Shown here in pieces: positions 33,330 to 41,885 of a DNA stretch of 64,000 bases (positions are counted from its first letter, which is position 1; every line of letters begins with the position of its first letter). The stretch is from Eikenella halliae (GTDB lineage Bacteria; Pseudomonadota; Gammaproteobacteria; Burkholderiales; Neisseriaceae). The stretch spans positions 53,056 to 117,055 of the forward strand of contig NZ_LXSQ01000019.1 of NCBI RefSeq assembly GCF_001648475.1. The letters run 5' to 3'. The notes under the pieces are model-generated. The model ran no database searches, was not told the DNA's origin, and saw only the letters and a program-made list of their open reading frames with translations. Both the position numbers and the translations under genes were made by a program.

Positions 33330-33884
33330 ATGGAAACGCTGAATTTTACCCGCGAGCAGATCGTTTGGCAGGAAGTGCCGGGCGAGGTGTCGCTGGCGTT
33401 TCTGTTTTCCGGCTGCCCGCTGCGCTGCCAAGGCTGCCACAGTGCCGACAGCTGGAAGGGCAGTTTGGGCACCGAACTGACTGCCGGATACCTGCAAAGC
33501 CGCTTGGAACGCTATCGCGGGCTGATTAGCTGCGTGCTGTTTATGGGCGGCGAGTGGCTACCTGAAAAATTGCTGCCGCTGCTGGCGCAGGTACGCGAAG
33601 CTGGGCTGAACACCTGCCTCTACACCGGCCTAGAGCAAGACGAACTGGAGCGCACCTCCATCGCCATCATCCCGCAGCTCACCTATCTGAAAACCGGCCG
33701 CTGGAAAATGGAGCTCGGCGGCCTCGACAGCCCGCACACCAACCAGCGCTTTATCGACCTGCGCAGCGGCGAAGTGCTGAACCATCTGTTTGTGAAAGAC
33801 ACGCCCGCCGCCCGCCCCAAAATCATCCCCTTGGCGCCCGCCCCGCAACCGGCCACCGAGGGCGCGTTTTCCCCGCCGGCCTAA
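33330..33884 (+). CDS. nrdG: Anaerobic ribonucleotide reductase activating protein
   Basis: 184 residues from ATG 33330, behind AAGGATAGGGCT; an upstream in-frame ATG (33309) lies in the NrdR box. Radical-SAM enzyme that makes the glycyl radical in NrdD. The 4Fe-4S motif is SGCPLRCQGCHSADSW (C-x3-C-x2-C). The SAM-binding glycines are in LFMGGEW. The C-terminus has a Pro/Ala-rich tail of about 25 residues beyond the usual end. It precedes nrdD by 60 bases; in many bacteria the order is the reverse. Confidence 0.93.
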   Translation: METLNFTREQIVWQEVPGEVSLAFLFSGCPLRCQGCHSADSWKGSLGTELTAGYLQSRLERYRGLISCVLFMGGEWLPEKLLPLLAQVREAGLNTCLYTGLEQDELERTSIAIIPQLTYLKTGRWKMELGGLDSPHTNQRFIDLRSGEVLNHLFVKDTPAARPKIIPLAPAPQPATEGAFSPPA

Positions 33885-33944
33885 TGTAGGCCTTCCCGAT
33901 AGCGGAATCCCGCTATCCCATCCACATCAATAAGGAGAGTAAAC

Positions 33945-35747
33945 ATGATTCGGCTGCATCCCGAACAGTTAAACGGCAAACTGCAATTCATGCACGACTA
34001 CATCAGTGCGCAAAACGCGGCGGACGGCTCGAAAATGGACGCCAACGCCAACGTTACCCAGAAAAACATCGCCACGATGGAAGCGGAAATCATGAAAGAC
34101 TTTTTCGTGCAGATGAACCGCGCCCAAGTATCGCGCAAAATTGCCGAAATTTTCGACCAATCAGTGGCCGACGAATACATCCGCCAAATCGAAGCGCACG
34201 AGATTTATGTGCACGACGAAACCAGCCTCAAGCCTTATTGTGTGTCGGTTACGCTGTATCCCTTCCTGCTCGACGGCTTAAGCAAACTCGGCGGCGAATC
34301 CAAAGCGCCGCAGCATCTGGCATCGTTTTGCGGTTCGTTTATCAATCTTGTGTTTGCCATCAGCGCGCAGTTTGCCGGTGCGGTGGCGACGGTGGAGTTT
34401 CTGACCTATTTCGACTATTTCGCCCGCAAAGACTACGGCGACGATTATTTGGAAACCCACGGCAAAGAAATCGCCAACCACATGCAGCAGGTGGTGTACA
34501 GCATCAACCAGCCTGCCGCCGCGCGCGGCTATCAGAGCGTATTTTGGAATATTTCCGTTTACGATCAATATTATTTCGATGCGATGTTCGGCGATTTCGT
34601 CTTCCCCGATTTCAGCAAACCGGTGTGGGCGAGCGTGGCGAAGCTGCAAAACTTCTTCCTCAAATGGTTCAATCAGGAACGCACCAAAGCCGTTTTGACT
34701 TTCCCCGTCGTTACCGCTGCGATGCTGACCGACGGCGGAAAATGCAAAGACACCGTGTTTGCCGACGAAATGGCGAAAGAGTTGGCGGAAGGCAATTCCT
34801 TCTTCGTCTATCTTTCCGACAACCCCGACTCCTTGGCTTCCTGCTGCCGTCTGCGCAACGCCATTGAAGACCGAACCTTCAGCTATACACTCGGTGCGGG
34901 CGGTGTAGCGACCGGTTCCATCAACGTCATCACCATCAATATGAACCGGTTGGAGCAAGACGGGCGCGACCTTGCCGCCGAAGTCGCCAAAATCCATAAA
35001 TACCAATATGCCTACCGCAAACTGATGGAAGAATACCAAGCCGCCGGAATGCTGCCCGTTTACGATGCAGGCTTCATCACGCTGGACAAACAGTTCCTCA
35101 CCATCGGCATCAACGGCATGGCGGAAGCCGCCGAATCGCAAGGCATCAAAGTCGGCTACAACGACGATTACATCAACTTCGTTCAAGGCCGTCTGAAAAC
35201 CATATTCGAAGCCAACCAAGCTGCCAGCAAACATTACGGCGTGAAGTTCAACACCGAGTTTGTCCCCGCCGAAAACCTCGGCGTGAAAAACGCCAAATGG
35301 GACAAAGCCGACGGCTACCAAGTCAGCCGCGAATGCTACAACTCCTATTTCTACGTCGTTGAAGACGAAGAAATCAACGCGCTCGACAAATTCCTGCTGC
35401 ACGGCAAAGAACTGGTGGACTGGCTCGACGGCGGCTCCGCGCTGCACCTGAACCTCGACGAAGCCCTGCCCGAATCCGGCTACCGCTCGCTCTTGGACAT
35501 CGCTGCGCAAACCGGCTGCAACTACTTCTGCGTGAACGTGCGCATCACTATCTGCAACGAATGCGGTCACATCGATAAACGCACCTTGCACGCCTGTTCC
35601 GCCTGCGGCAGCCACGACATCGACTACGGTACCCGCGTCATCGGCTACCTGAAACGCGTATCTGCCTTCTCAAGCGGACGTCGCAAAGAACATGCGCTGC
35701 GGCACTACCACCGCGAGCAGCAGCAGAAATGGCGCAAAGTGGTCTAA
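33945..35747 (+). CDS. nrdD: Anaerobic ribonucleoside-triphosphate reductase
   Basis: 600 residues, class III enzyme, making dNTPs without oxygen. At the C-terminus are the zinc site CNECGHIDKRTLHACSACGS and the radical site RVIGYLKRV with Gly567. E. coli NrdD is about 110 residues longer because of an N-terminal ATP-cone. This protein lacks it and starts directly with a helical region (LQFMHDYISAQNAADGSKMDAN), so overall activity control by dATP is probably missing. The glycyl-radical codons lie inside an uptake-like sequence (GGCTACCTGAAA). RBS AAGGAGAG precedes ATG 33945. An intrinsic terminator follows. Confidence 0.95.
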   Translation: MIRLHPEQLNGKLQFMHDYISAQNAADGSKMDANANVTQKNIATMEAEIMKDFFVQMNRAQVSRKIAEIFDQSVADEYIRQIEAHEIYVHDETSLKPYCVSVTLYPFLLDGLSKLGGESKAPQHLASFCGSFINLVFAISAQFAGAVATVEFLTYFDYFARKDYGDDYLETHGKEIANHMQQVVYSINQPAAARGYQSVFWNISVYDQYYFDAMFGDFVFPDFSKPVWASVAKLQNFFLKWFNQERTKAVLTFPVVTAAMLTDGGKCKDTVFADEMAKELAEGNSFFVYLSDNPDSLASCCRLRNAIEDRTFSYTLGAGGVATGSINVITINMNRLEQDGRDLAAEVAKIHKYQYAYRKLMEEYQAAGMLPVYDAGFITLDKQFLTIGINGMAEAAESQGIKVGYNDDYINFVQGRLKTIFEANQAASKHYGVKFNTEFVPAENLGVKNAKWDKADGYQVSRECYNSYFYVVEDEEINALDKFLLHGKELVDWLDGGSALHLNLDEALPESGYRSLLDIAAQTGCNYFCVNVRITICNECGHIDKRTLHACSACGSHDIDYGTRVIGYLKRVSAFSSGRRKEHALRHYHREQQQKWRKVV

Positions 35748-35820
35748 GCCGTTTGCAATAAAGCCTGCCCTTTCAGGTAGCCTTTCCCCCTCCCATTTCC
35801 GGGCTACCTGAAAACTTAAA

Positions 35821-35847
35821 GCACACCGCCTTTGCGGTGTGCCTTTT
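35821..35847 (+). terminator. Intrinsic terminator after nrdD
   Basis: GCACACCGC, loop CTTT, GCGGTGTGC, then CTTTTT. A spaced inverted uptake-sequence pair (35774-35814) precedes it, and a Correia element begins directly in its T-run. Confidence 0.85.
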
Positions 35848-35953
35848 TATAGTGAATTAAATTTAAATCAGGACAAGGCGACGAGCCGCAGACAGTACAG
35901 ATAGTACGGCAAGGCGAGCCAACGCTGTACTGGTTTAAATTTAATTCACTATA
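35848..35953. repeat. Short Correia-type element, TTAAATTTAAA arm type, first of a pair
   Basis: 106 bp, from TATAGTGAATTAAATTTAAA to the complementary right end. It differs by three bases from the copy at 36096, in the same orientation. The 142 bases between the two copies hold an uptake-sequence pair and no gene. Confidence 0.9.
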
Positions 35954-36095
35954 TGGGGAGAGGGAAGCAACTGCATTGCCATAGCCCATCAATTTGCAAA
36001 GCGGGTCAACTCCGTAACAGAGCTTGGGTGAACGGCTATAAAGCCCGCCCCGAAAAGTTTCAGGTAGCCTGGCTGTTGCAGGATACCTGAAACTT

Positions 36096-36201
36096 TATAG
36101 TGGATTAAATTTAAATCAGGACAAGGCGGCGAGCCGCAGACAGTACAAATAGTACGGCAAGGCGAGCCAACGCTGTACTGGTTTAAATTTAATTCACTAT
36201 A
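36096..36201. repeat. Short Correia-type element, TTAAATTTAAA arm type, second of a pair
   Basis: 106 bp, one base different from the copy at 17636. It lies 65 bases past the end of the Lrp-family gene. Near-identity between distant copies points to recent movement or exchange. Confidence 0.9.
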
Positions 36202-36266
36202 CAGACGTAAAAAAATCAGGTGCCCGTATACAAAAGGCTACCTGAAATTTTACTTTTCCTAATCAT

Positions 36267-36773
36267 TCAATAATCTGGCAATAAAACCCTATTCCGTTTG
36301 CAAATGATCCAGCGGCAATACGGTGGAGTTTTCACTTCCTGCAATACAAAGCTGGAGCGCGCGTCCACCACGCCGGGATGTGCCAAGAGGGTATCGAGGA
36401 TAAATTGGGAGAAGCTTTCCATATCGGCGAAAAAAGCGTGCAGCATATAGTCGGTTTCGCCGGTGAGTGCGAAGCAGCGCAGCACCTGCGGCCAATCGCG
36501 TACGGAATCGGCAAAGCCGTCGCGCAGATGGTTGCTCTTATCCACTGATACGCGGATAAACACCTGCAAGCCGAGAGCCACGGTGGAAGGATGCACTAAG
36601 GCAGCATAGCCGCGGATAATGCCGCTGGATTCCAGCTGCTTGAGCCGCCGCAGGCAGGGGGATGGGGAAAGGGCAACGCGTTCGGACAGTTCAACGTTGC
36701 TCAATCGTCCGTTGTGTTGCAGGGCCTGAAGGATTTTCAGGTCGATTTTGTCAAGCGAAACAGTGGTTGTCAT
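36267..36773 (-). CDS. Lrp/AsnC family transcriptional regulator
   Basis: 168 residues from ATG 36773 (MTTTVSLDKIDLKILQALQ), which gives the standard N-terminus; an ATG at 36791 adds six residues. Helix-turn-helix at residues 10-60 (NGRLSNVELSERVALSPSPCLRRLKQLESSGII), then the ligand-binding RAM domain (VFIRVSVDKSN, CFALTGETDYMLHAFFADMESF). Such regulators sense amino acids. It is divergent from the glycine riboswitch and gcvT, so it may act on glycine cleavage or simply on its own promoter. The C-terminus is longer than usual by about ten residues (KRNRVLLPDY). Confidence 0.92.
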   Translation of the reverse strand: MTTTVSLDKIDLKILQALQHNGRLSNVELSERVALSPSPCLRRLKQLESSGIIRGYAALVHPSTVALGLQVFIRVSVDKSNHLRDGFADSVRDWPQVLRCFALTGETDYMLHAFFADMESFSQFILDTLLAHPGVVDARSSFVLQEVKTPPYCRWIICKRNRVLLPDY

Positions 36774-37149
36774 GATTCGGTATCCAATCATACTACTGGG
36801 TTAGAGATATGCTGCACGCCGGTGAGCTGGCAGCCAAACGGCGCTTATGGAGGCTTGTGGCCAACCATTAAACTACACTTGTCTCTCCGGGCGGTATTAT
36901 ATGGGAAACACCTTGAAATAATCCGCCATATTTCTTACCAACAGCGGAATATACCGCCTGTCCGCCAGCTTTGCCGGACACTTTCAGGCCTGAACCCGAA
37001 AAGGGTGTCAAGCCAAACTCCAAAACCATTCGTGTTTCTGTTTAGCTATAGTGTAAGCATAATGTAGCTAGAATTGCTATTCTAATCATGGAAATGTGAT
37101 TGAAAATGCCAAGAAATCTTGCCCGAATACTCGCTTTCAGGCGATAATC
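36774..37149. other. Intergenic region between the Lrp gene and the glycine riboswitch
   Basis: 376 bases without a gene I can support. It should contain the divergent promoters; AT-rich TATAGTGTAAGCATAATG (near 37048) is a candidate -10 region for the riboswitch transcript. No uptake sequence or Correia element is present, which is unusual here. Confidence 0.4.
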
Positions 37150-37366
37150 AAGGCGTTTGCAGGAGAGCCCATTAATACAACAATGGCACCGAAGGCGCAA
37201 ATTCCCTTAAATCGCTCAGGTAAAAGGACTGCAAGCCCGTTTCATTATTATCAATTGCCCAAGCGGCTTCTGAAACGGCCTCATCTGGAGAGCGGCGCAG
37301 CGCGCCCACCGAAGGATATAAGGCATCATCTGCCGAAAATCTCAGGTACCCGGGACAGATAGGGAG
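37150..37366 (+). promoter_or_regulatory. Tandem glycine riboswitch of gcvT
   Basis: Two glycine aptamers in a row. Aptamer 1 (37155-37236) has GTTTGC/GCAAGC as closing stem, GGAGAGCCC, ACCGAAGGCGCAAA, CGCTCAGGTAAAAGGACTGC. Aptamer 2 (37283-37360) has ATCTG/CAGAT, CTGGAGAGCGG, ACCGAAGGATATAAG, CTCAGGTACCCGGGACAG. All conserved core blocks of the gcvT motif are present. The start of gcvT is 33 bases after it. The linker is about 45 bases with its own 8-bp hairpin (37237-37244 with 37271-37278), much longer than usual. In this family glycine binding turns on gcv expression. Confidence 0.93.
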
Positions 37367-37398
37367 GCTTCCCCATTTTCGCCCCACAGGAGATCCTT

Positions 37399-38499
37399 AT
37401 GTCCGCCATCAAAACCACCCCCTTCCATCAAGCCCACAAAGACGCAGGCGCCAAGCTGGTTGATTTCGCCGGCTGGGAGCTGCCCATCCACTACGGTTCG
37501 CAGATTGCCGAACACGAAGCCGTGCGCACCGACGCCGGCATGTTCGACGTGTCGCATATGCTGGTTACCGACGTGGCCGGCGAAAAAGCCAAAGCCTTCT
37601 TCCGCAAACTTTTGGCCAACGACGTGGCCAAGCTCGGCTTCGTGGGCAAAGCCCTCTATTCCGCCATGCTCAACGACAAAGGCGGCGTGATTGACGACCT
37701 TATCGTGTACCGCGTGAGCGAAGACGAAACCCGCTATCGCATCGTATCCAACGGCGCCACCCGCGAAAAAGACTCCGCCCAGTTCCAAAAAATCGGTGCC
37801 GAATTCGGCATCAAGCTCACCCCGCGCTACGATTTGGCCATGCTCGCCGTGCAAGGCCCCAAAGCCATTGCCAAGCTGCTCACCGTGAAGCCCGAATGGG
37901 CCGACACCGTAAACAACCTCAAGCCCTTCCAGGGCGCGGATTTGGGCAACGACTGGTTCGTCGCCCGCACCGGCTACACCGGCGAAGACGGTGTGGAAGT
38001 GATTCTGCCCGGCAGCGAAGCCGGAGCCTTCTTCAAAGCATTACAACAGGCCGGCGTGAAACCCTGCGGCCTCGGCGCGCGCGACACCCTGCGCATGGAA
38101 GCCGGCATGAACCTCTACGGCAACGACATGGACGACGACGTGAGCCCGCTCGAAGCCGGCATGGCCTGGACAGTGGATTTGAAAGACGAATCCCGCGATT
38201 TCGTCGGCAAAGCCGCGCTGGTGGCCTTGAAGGAAAAAGGCGTGAGCGTGAAGCAGGTCGGCCTGCTCTTGGCCAAAGGCGGCGTGCTGCGCGAGCACAT
38301 GGAAGTGATCACCCCCGAAGGCAAAGGCATCACCACCAGCGGCGTGTTCTCGCCCAGCCTCAAGCAGTCCATCGCCATCGCCCGCGTGCCCAAAGCCTTT
38401 GAAGGCGATACCGCCAAAGTGGTGATTCGCGGCAAAGAAGTGGATGTGCGCGTATTGAAACTGCCATTCGTGCGCAACGGCCAGAAGCAGTTTGATTAA
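37399..38499 (+). CDS. gcvT: Aminomethyltransferase (glycine cleavage T protein)
   Basis: 366 residues. It takes the aminomethyl group from lipoylated GcvH and transfers the one-carbon unit to tetrahydrofolate, releasing ammonia. Family motifs: TPFHQAHKDAGAKLVDFAGWELPI at the start, FDVSHM, VDDLIVYRV, RTGYTGEDGVEV, GARDTLRMEAGMNLYGNDMD with folate-site residues, and the C-terminal barrel. RBS AGGAGATCC precedes ATG 37399. It is governed by the glycine riboswitch upstream. gcvH follows 1.3 kb later and gcvP is not in the window. Confidence 0.98.
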   Translation: MSAIKTTPFHQAHKDAGAKLVDFAGWELPIHYGSQIAEHEAVRTDAGMFDVSHMLVTDVAGEKAKAFFRKLLANDVAKLGFVGKALYSAMLNDKGGVIDDLIVYRVSEDETRYRIVSNGATREKDSAQFQKIGAEFGIKLTPRYDLAMLAVQGPKAIAKLLTVKPEWADTVNNLKPFQGADLGNDWFVARTGYTGEDGVEVILPGSEAGAFFKALQQAGVKPCGLGARDTLRMEAGMNLYGNDMDDDVSPLEAGMAWTVDLKDESRDFVGKAALVALKEKGVSVKQVGLLLAKGGVLREHMEVITPEGKGITTSGVFSPSLKQSIAIARVPKAFEGDTAKVVIRGKEVDVRVLKLPFVRNGQKQFD

Positions 38500-38583
38500 G
38501 TGCGGTTAGGTTTTTCAGGTAGCCTCAATCCATTGAGGGAAGGGCTACCTGAAAAAACATTTCATCTTTTCCCGAAAACCATC

Positions 38584-39357
38584 ATGCGCCACTCTTTGAT
38601 CATTACATTATTGATAGCCGCATTAGGACTTACCGCCTGCTCGCAGCAGCAAGAAAATCTACCTGTCTCCGCATCGGCCGCTTCTGAAACCTCCGCTGCT
38701 GTAGAGCAAATAGCTAGCGCCGCATCAGATGCAGCAAATGATAAAAGCGATGAGAGCGAAATAGCCTTGTACTACCAACAGCCCGATCCAGAACTCAAGC
38801 GGGCGCGTTCCGTGCTGCACCGATTTTTCAACAGCCCATATGCACAAAAAGAAAGTGCGCTGTTCAACCTATCCGTTTGGGGCGCACAGATTTTGGCACG
38901 GCATCCCGAGCAAACCATGGCCTGGTGTCAGGAACTGCGCACCCGTCATCCCAACAAGCTGCTTGCACCGCTGTTTAAAATTGCCGCTACACCCGATAGC
39001 GGCAAATGCCTCAGCCAGCTGGATTTAACCACGGAAGAACGACAGGCCTACGCCGAAGACTACTTTACCGTCGGCGATATTTTAAATATGCCGTACATGC
39101 CAGCCACACTAGATGCCCGGTGGGTCAGCTTTTTTGCTACCGGTAAAGCCGAATACATTTACGGCATTGTTGATTATGTGGCTGATAACGCTAAAATCGA
39201 GGATAAACAGCACCAGCCCGAAGCAGGAGACGACATCCTAACCTATGGTGCCGCCCGCTGGTCGCTCGGCTCGAACATGAAGCAATATCCGCAGATTAAA
39301 GCGCTGGTGGAAAAATATACTGCCGGCTGGCCGTCTGAAAGGCAGCAGGCATTATAA
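38584..39357 (+). CDS. Hypothetical lipoprotein
   Basis: 257 residues from ATG 38584, which starts a good lipoprotein signal (MRHSLIITLLIAALGLTACS, lipobox LTAC); a GTG at 38500 lies in the uptake-sequence region and is unlikely. A Ser/Ala-rich linker of about 35 residues is followed by a helical domain (PDPELKRARSVLHRFFNSP, FNLSVWGAQILARHPEQTMAWCQELRT) with a possible disulfide (C118, C142 region), and a second helical part with YGAARWSLGSNMKQYPQIKALVEKY. The repeat-like helices resemble TPR/Sel1 folds but I cannot assign a family. Confidence 0.75.
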   Translation: MRHSLIITLLIAALGLTACSQQQENLPVSASAASETSAAVEQIASAASDAANDKSDESEIALYYQQPDPELKRARSVLHRFFNSPYAQKESALFNLSVWGAQILARHPEQTMAWCQELRTRHPNKLLAPLFKIAATPDSGKCLSQLDLTTEERQAYAEDYFTVGDILNMPYMPATLDARWVSFFATGKAEYIYGIVDYVADNAKIEDKQHQPEAGDDILTYGAARWSLGSNMKQYPQIKALVEKYTAGWPSERQQAL

Positions 39358-39440
39358 AGGGCGTTAAATCTACCCCAGCAATAATGCAGGCTACCTGAAA
39401 ATATCCGCTTTACCACACCACTCAAGAAAGGAAACCCACT

Positions 39441-39632
39441 ATGCGTCTTATCCTCGCCCTGCTTCTGCCCTGGTTGCAATTTTTTACCATCGGCAAGCCT
39501 ATTTCCGGCATCATTTGCTTACTGTTGCAGCTCACGCTCATCGGCTGGATTCCCGCCGCCATCTGGTCGGTGTATGCCCTGAGCCAATACAAAACCGATC
39601 AGAAAATCCGCCGTGCCCTGCAAGATAAATAA
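39441..39632 (+). CDS. YqaE/Pmp3 family small membrane protein
   Basis: 63 residues with RBS AAGGAAACCC. Two membrane helices: LILALLLPWLQFFTIG and GIICLLLQLTLIGWIPAAIWSVYAL, joined by a KPIS turn, then a basic tail. The pattern of a short hairpin with IGWIPAAIWSVYAL matches the Pmp3/UPF0057 family (stress-related membrane proteins that affect membrane potential). Transcribed with no close partner; uptake sequences lie on both sides. Confidence 0.75.
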   Translation: MRLILALLLPWLQFFTIGKPISGIICLLLQLTLIGWIPAAIWSVYALSQYKTDQKIRRALQDK

Positions 39633-39839
39633 GGCTACCTGAAAGCGAGGCTTCTGCAGGAAGTTGAGTGTCTGCGAAGCCGAAAAAACAGCAAGCCATT
39701 TAGCACACACCACGAATTTGCCCTGCGCAAGCTACCCAGTTTTCAGGTAGCCTTGCGTCAGCGCAAACCCGATACAGGCAAAACCTGTATAATGTGAATG
39801 ACCTTACGTCAGCCCACCTTCTAATTACGGAGAAAAACC

Positions 39840-40226
39840 ATGAGCAACAACATTCCCGCCGAACTCAAATACGTTTCCAGCCACGAATGGCTGCGCGCCG
39901 AAGCCGACGGTAGCGTAACAGTGGGCGTAACCCACCACGCACAAGAGCTTTTGGGCGACATTGTATTCGTTGAACTGCCCGAAGTGGGCGCCTCGCTCGC
40001 CGCCGAAGACCAAGCCGGCGTAGTGGAATCGGTGAAAGCCGCTTCCGACGTGTACGCCCCGATTGCCGGCGAAGTCGTGGCCGTAAACGAAGGCCTGCCC
40101 GATGCGCCCGAAACCGTCAACAGCGATCCCTACGGCGAAGGCTGGTTCTTCCGCATCAAGCCGGCCAACCCTGCCGACTTGGACGGCCTGATGAACGCCG
40201 AGCAATACGCCGCTGAAATCGCCTAA
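39840..40226 (+). CDS. gcvH: Glycine cleavage system H protein
   Basis: 128 residues, the standard length. It carries the lipoyl arm that moves the aminomethyl group between GcvP, GcvT and Lpd. The lipoyl-lysine is in VVESVKAASDVYAP (about K66). N-terminal LKYVSSHEWLR and the C-terminal DGLMNAEQYAA are typical. It has no glycine riboswitch of its own; it may be read from gcvT or from a separate promoter in the 200 bases upstream (TATAATG near 39789). RBS GGAGAAAAACC precedes ATG 39840. Confidence 0.98.
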   Translation: MSNNIPAELKYVSSHEWLRAEADGSVTVGVTHHAQELLGDIVFVELPEVGASLAAEDQAGVVESVKAASDVYAPIAGEVVAVNEGLPDAPETVNSDPYGEGWFFRIKPANPADLDGLMNAEQYAAEIA

Positions 40227-40322
40227 TCCGCCAAACAACAGCCTGAAAGCCGCAACGCTTTCAGGCTGTTTCCATTTCCGCCCACAGCAGGTTTGCCCAA
40301 AGGCTACCTGAAACCCATATCC

Positions 40323-40943
40323 ATGAACAGACGACAATTCCTCATCGGCAGCGCCATCCTTGCCCTGGCCGCCTGCGGCAAACGCCGCAACCGCGCCCAA
40401 GCCCTCCTCAAAGGCAGCACCGTGCTCGCCTTGGGCGATTCCCTCACCTATGGCTACGGTGCTGCTCCCGCCGCTGCCTATCCCGTGCAGCTGGCCGGGC
40501 TCACTGGCTGGAAAGTCATCAATGGCGGCGTATCCGGCGACACCACAGCCGACGCCCTCGCCCGCCTGCCCGAGCTGATGCGGCAACAGCCCAAGCTCGT
40601 TATCATCAGCATCGGCGGCAACGACTTCCTGCGCAAACTGCCCGAAAGCACCACCCGCGCCAACATCGGCAAAATCATCCAAACCGTGCAGACCGCCAGC
40701 ATCCCCGCCGTACTGGTGGCCATCCCCCATTTCACCGTGGGCGCACTGTTCGGCAAACTCAGCGACCATCCGCTCTACCAAGAAATAGCCGAGCAATACC
40801 AAATCCCCCTGCTGAGCGGCGCTTGGTCGGAAATTCTCGGCGATAAGGATTTGAAGTCCGACCAAATCCATGCCAACGCCGAGGGCTACCGCAAATTTGC
40901 CGAATTACTGAAAGCGTTTTTGGAAGAACAAGGGTTGGCCTGA
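40323..40943 (+). CDS. SGNH/GDSL hydrolase lipoprotein (esterase)
   Basis: 206 residues from ATG 40323; an earlier in-frame start lies within an uptake sequence. Twin-arginine-like lipoprotein signal (MNRRQFLIGSAILALAACGK, lipobox LAAC). SGNH blocks: VLALGDSLTYGYG (catalytic Ser), GGVSGDTT (Gly), SIGGNDFLR (Asn), and SDQIHANAEGY (Asp and His). Closest in pattern to TesA/arylesterases, acting on acyl esters or perhaps acetylated peptidoglycan. It would work at the outer membrane. The substrate cannot be read from the sequence. Confidence 0.88.
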   Translation: MNRRQFLIGSAILALAACGKRRNRAQALLKGSTVLALGDSLTYGYGAAPAAAYPVQLAGLTGWKVINGGVSGDTTADALARLPELMRQQPKLVIISIGGNDFLRKLPESTTRANIGKIIQTVQTASIPAVLVAIPHFTVGALFGKLSDHPLYQEIAEQYQIPLLSGAWSEILGDKDLKSDQIHANAEGYRKFAELLKAFLEEQGLA

Positions 40944-41230
40944 AACCGCCATTGAGGCTACCTGAAAAACAAAAGCATCAGGCAGCAAAGGCTGTCTGAT
41001 GCCGGTGGGCTGTGTGGGTTTAGCTGCCCGCCGCGCTGAAGGCTACCTGAAAACGAGGCTTCCGAAGGGAAGCCGAGTTTCTGCAGAGCTAAAACGGGCT
41101 ACAGCCAAACGGCCGCGCCGCTTCTAACCCACATTGTGCCGCAGGCAATAAGTGAGTCGGAATTGCAATGATACGGCGTTGGCAAACAAGCCCGTCCAAT
41201 CCGCCAACCCAGCCAAACGGATACACAAAC

Positions 41231-41809
41231 ATGACACCCGAAACACAAGAATGGGTATTCCAACCGATGCGCCACCCGCTTGTCGGTACATTGATTTTCG
41301 CCTTTATCGCCGCCTTTATCCTGATTGGCGGCATCCTTACCGCATGGCTCGGCAGGCTGATGGACGGCACCATGTATATTTTTTCCGGCGCCGCGCTGTC
41401 TGCCTGGCTGTTTTTCTCGCCCAACCTGCCCTACCGCAAATGGCGGCAATACCACCGCTGGCACACGGGGCAGCCTGAATTTTTGCGGCTGGACGGCACA
41501 GGTATTCATTTTCACATCTTCCCCTGCACGGGCAGCCTGAAATATTCGGAAATCCGGCGCGTTGCCTATTTCTACCAAGATCGTTTGAATATTAACCGGT
41601 ATTTGGCAGATACCGGCAAATACCGGGCGTACAATGCCCCGATGTTCATTCCCGTGAAAGTCGGCGTGGCAATCTATACCCAATCCGGGCAGGAAATCGA
41701 GCTGGATTTGTCGCGTATGGCGCAGCAGCCGGACGACGGCATTCTGCTCGAACAAGAAACCCGCGAAACGCTGATATTGAACGAATTGGAACGCCACATC
41801 CGCACCTGA
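41231..41809 (+). CDS. Hypothetical two-helix membrane protein
   Basis: 192 residues from ATG 41231. Two membrane helices (PLVGTLIFAFIAAFILIGGIL, YIFSGAALSAWLFFSP), then a soluble domain of mainly strands (EFLRLDGTGIHFHIFPCTGSL, EIRRVAYFYQDRLN, VGVAIYTQSGQEIELDL) ending in a helix. That order (two helices, then a PH-like barrel) resembles small bacterial PH/DUF proteins of the inner membrane, but I cannot name the family. No strong ribosome site. The 5' side has an uptake-sequence pair with a CGAGGCTTCC hairpin. Confidence 0.65.
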   Translation: MTPETQEWVFQPMRHPLVGTLIFAFIAAFILIGGILTAWLGRLMDGTMYIFSGAALSAWLFFSPNLPYRKWRQYHRWHTGQPEFLRLDGTGIHFHIFPCTGSLKYSEIRRVAYFYQDRLNINRYLADTGKYRAYNAPMFIPVKVGVAIYTQSGQEIELDLSRMAQQPDDGILLEQETRETLILNELERHIRT

Positions 41810-41885
41810 CGACACTCATTGCACAAGAAAAATAGAGCGCATCAGCCACCCGTGCTTTGGCACGTCATCCACATTTCGGCTGAGT

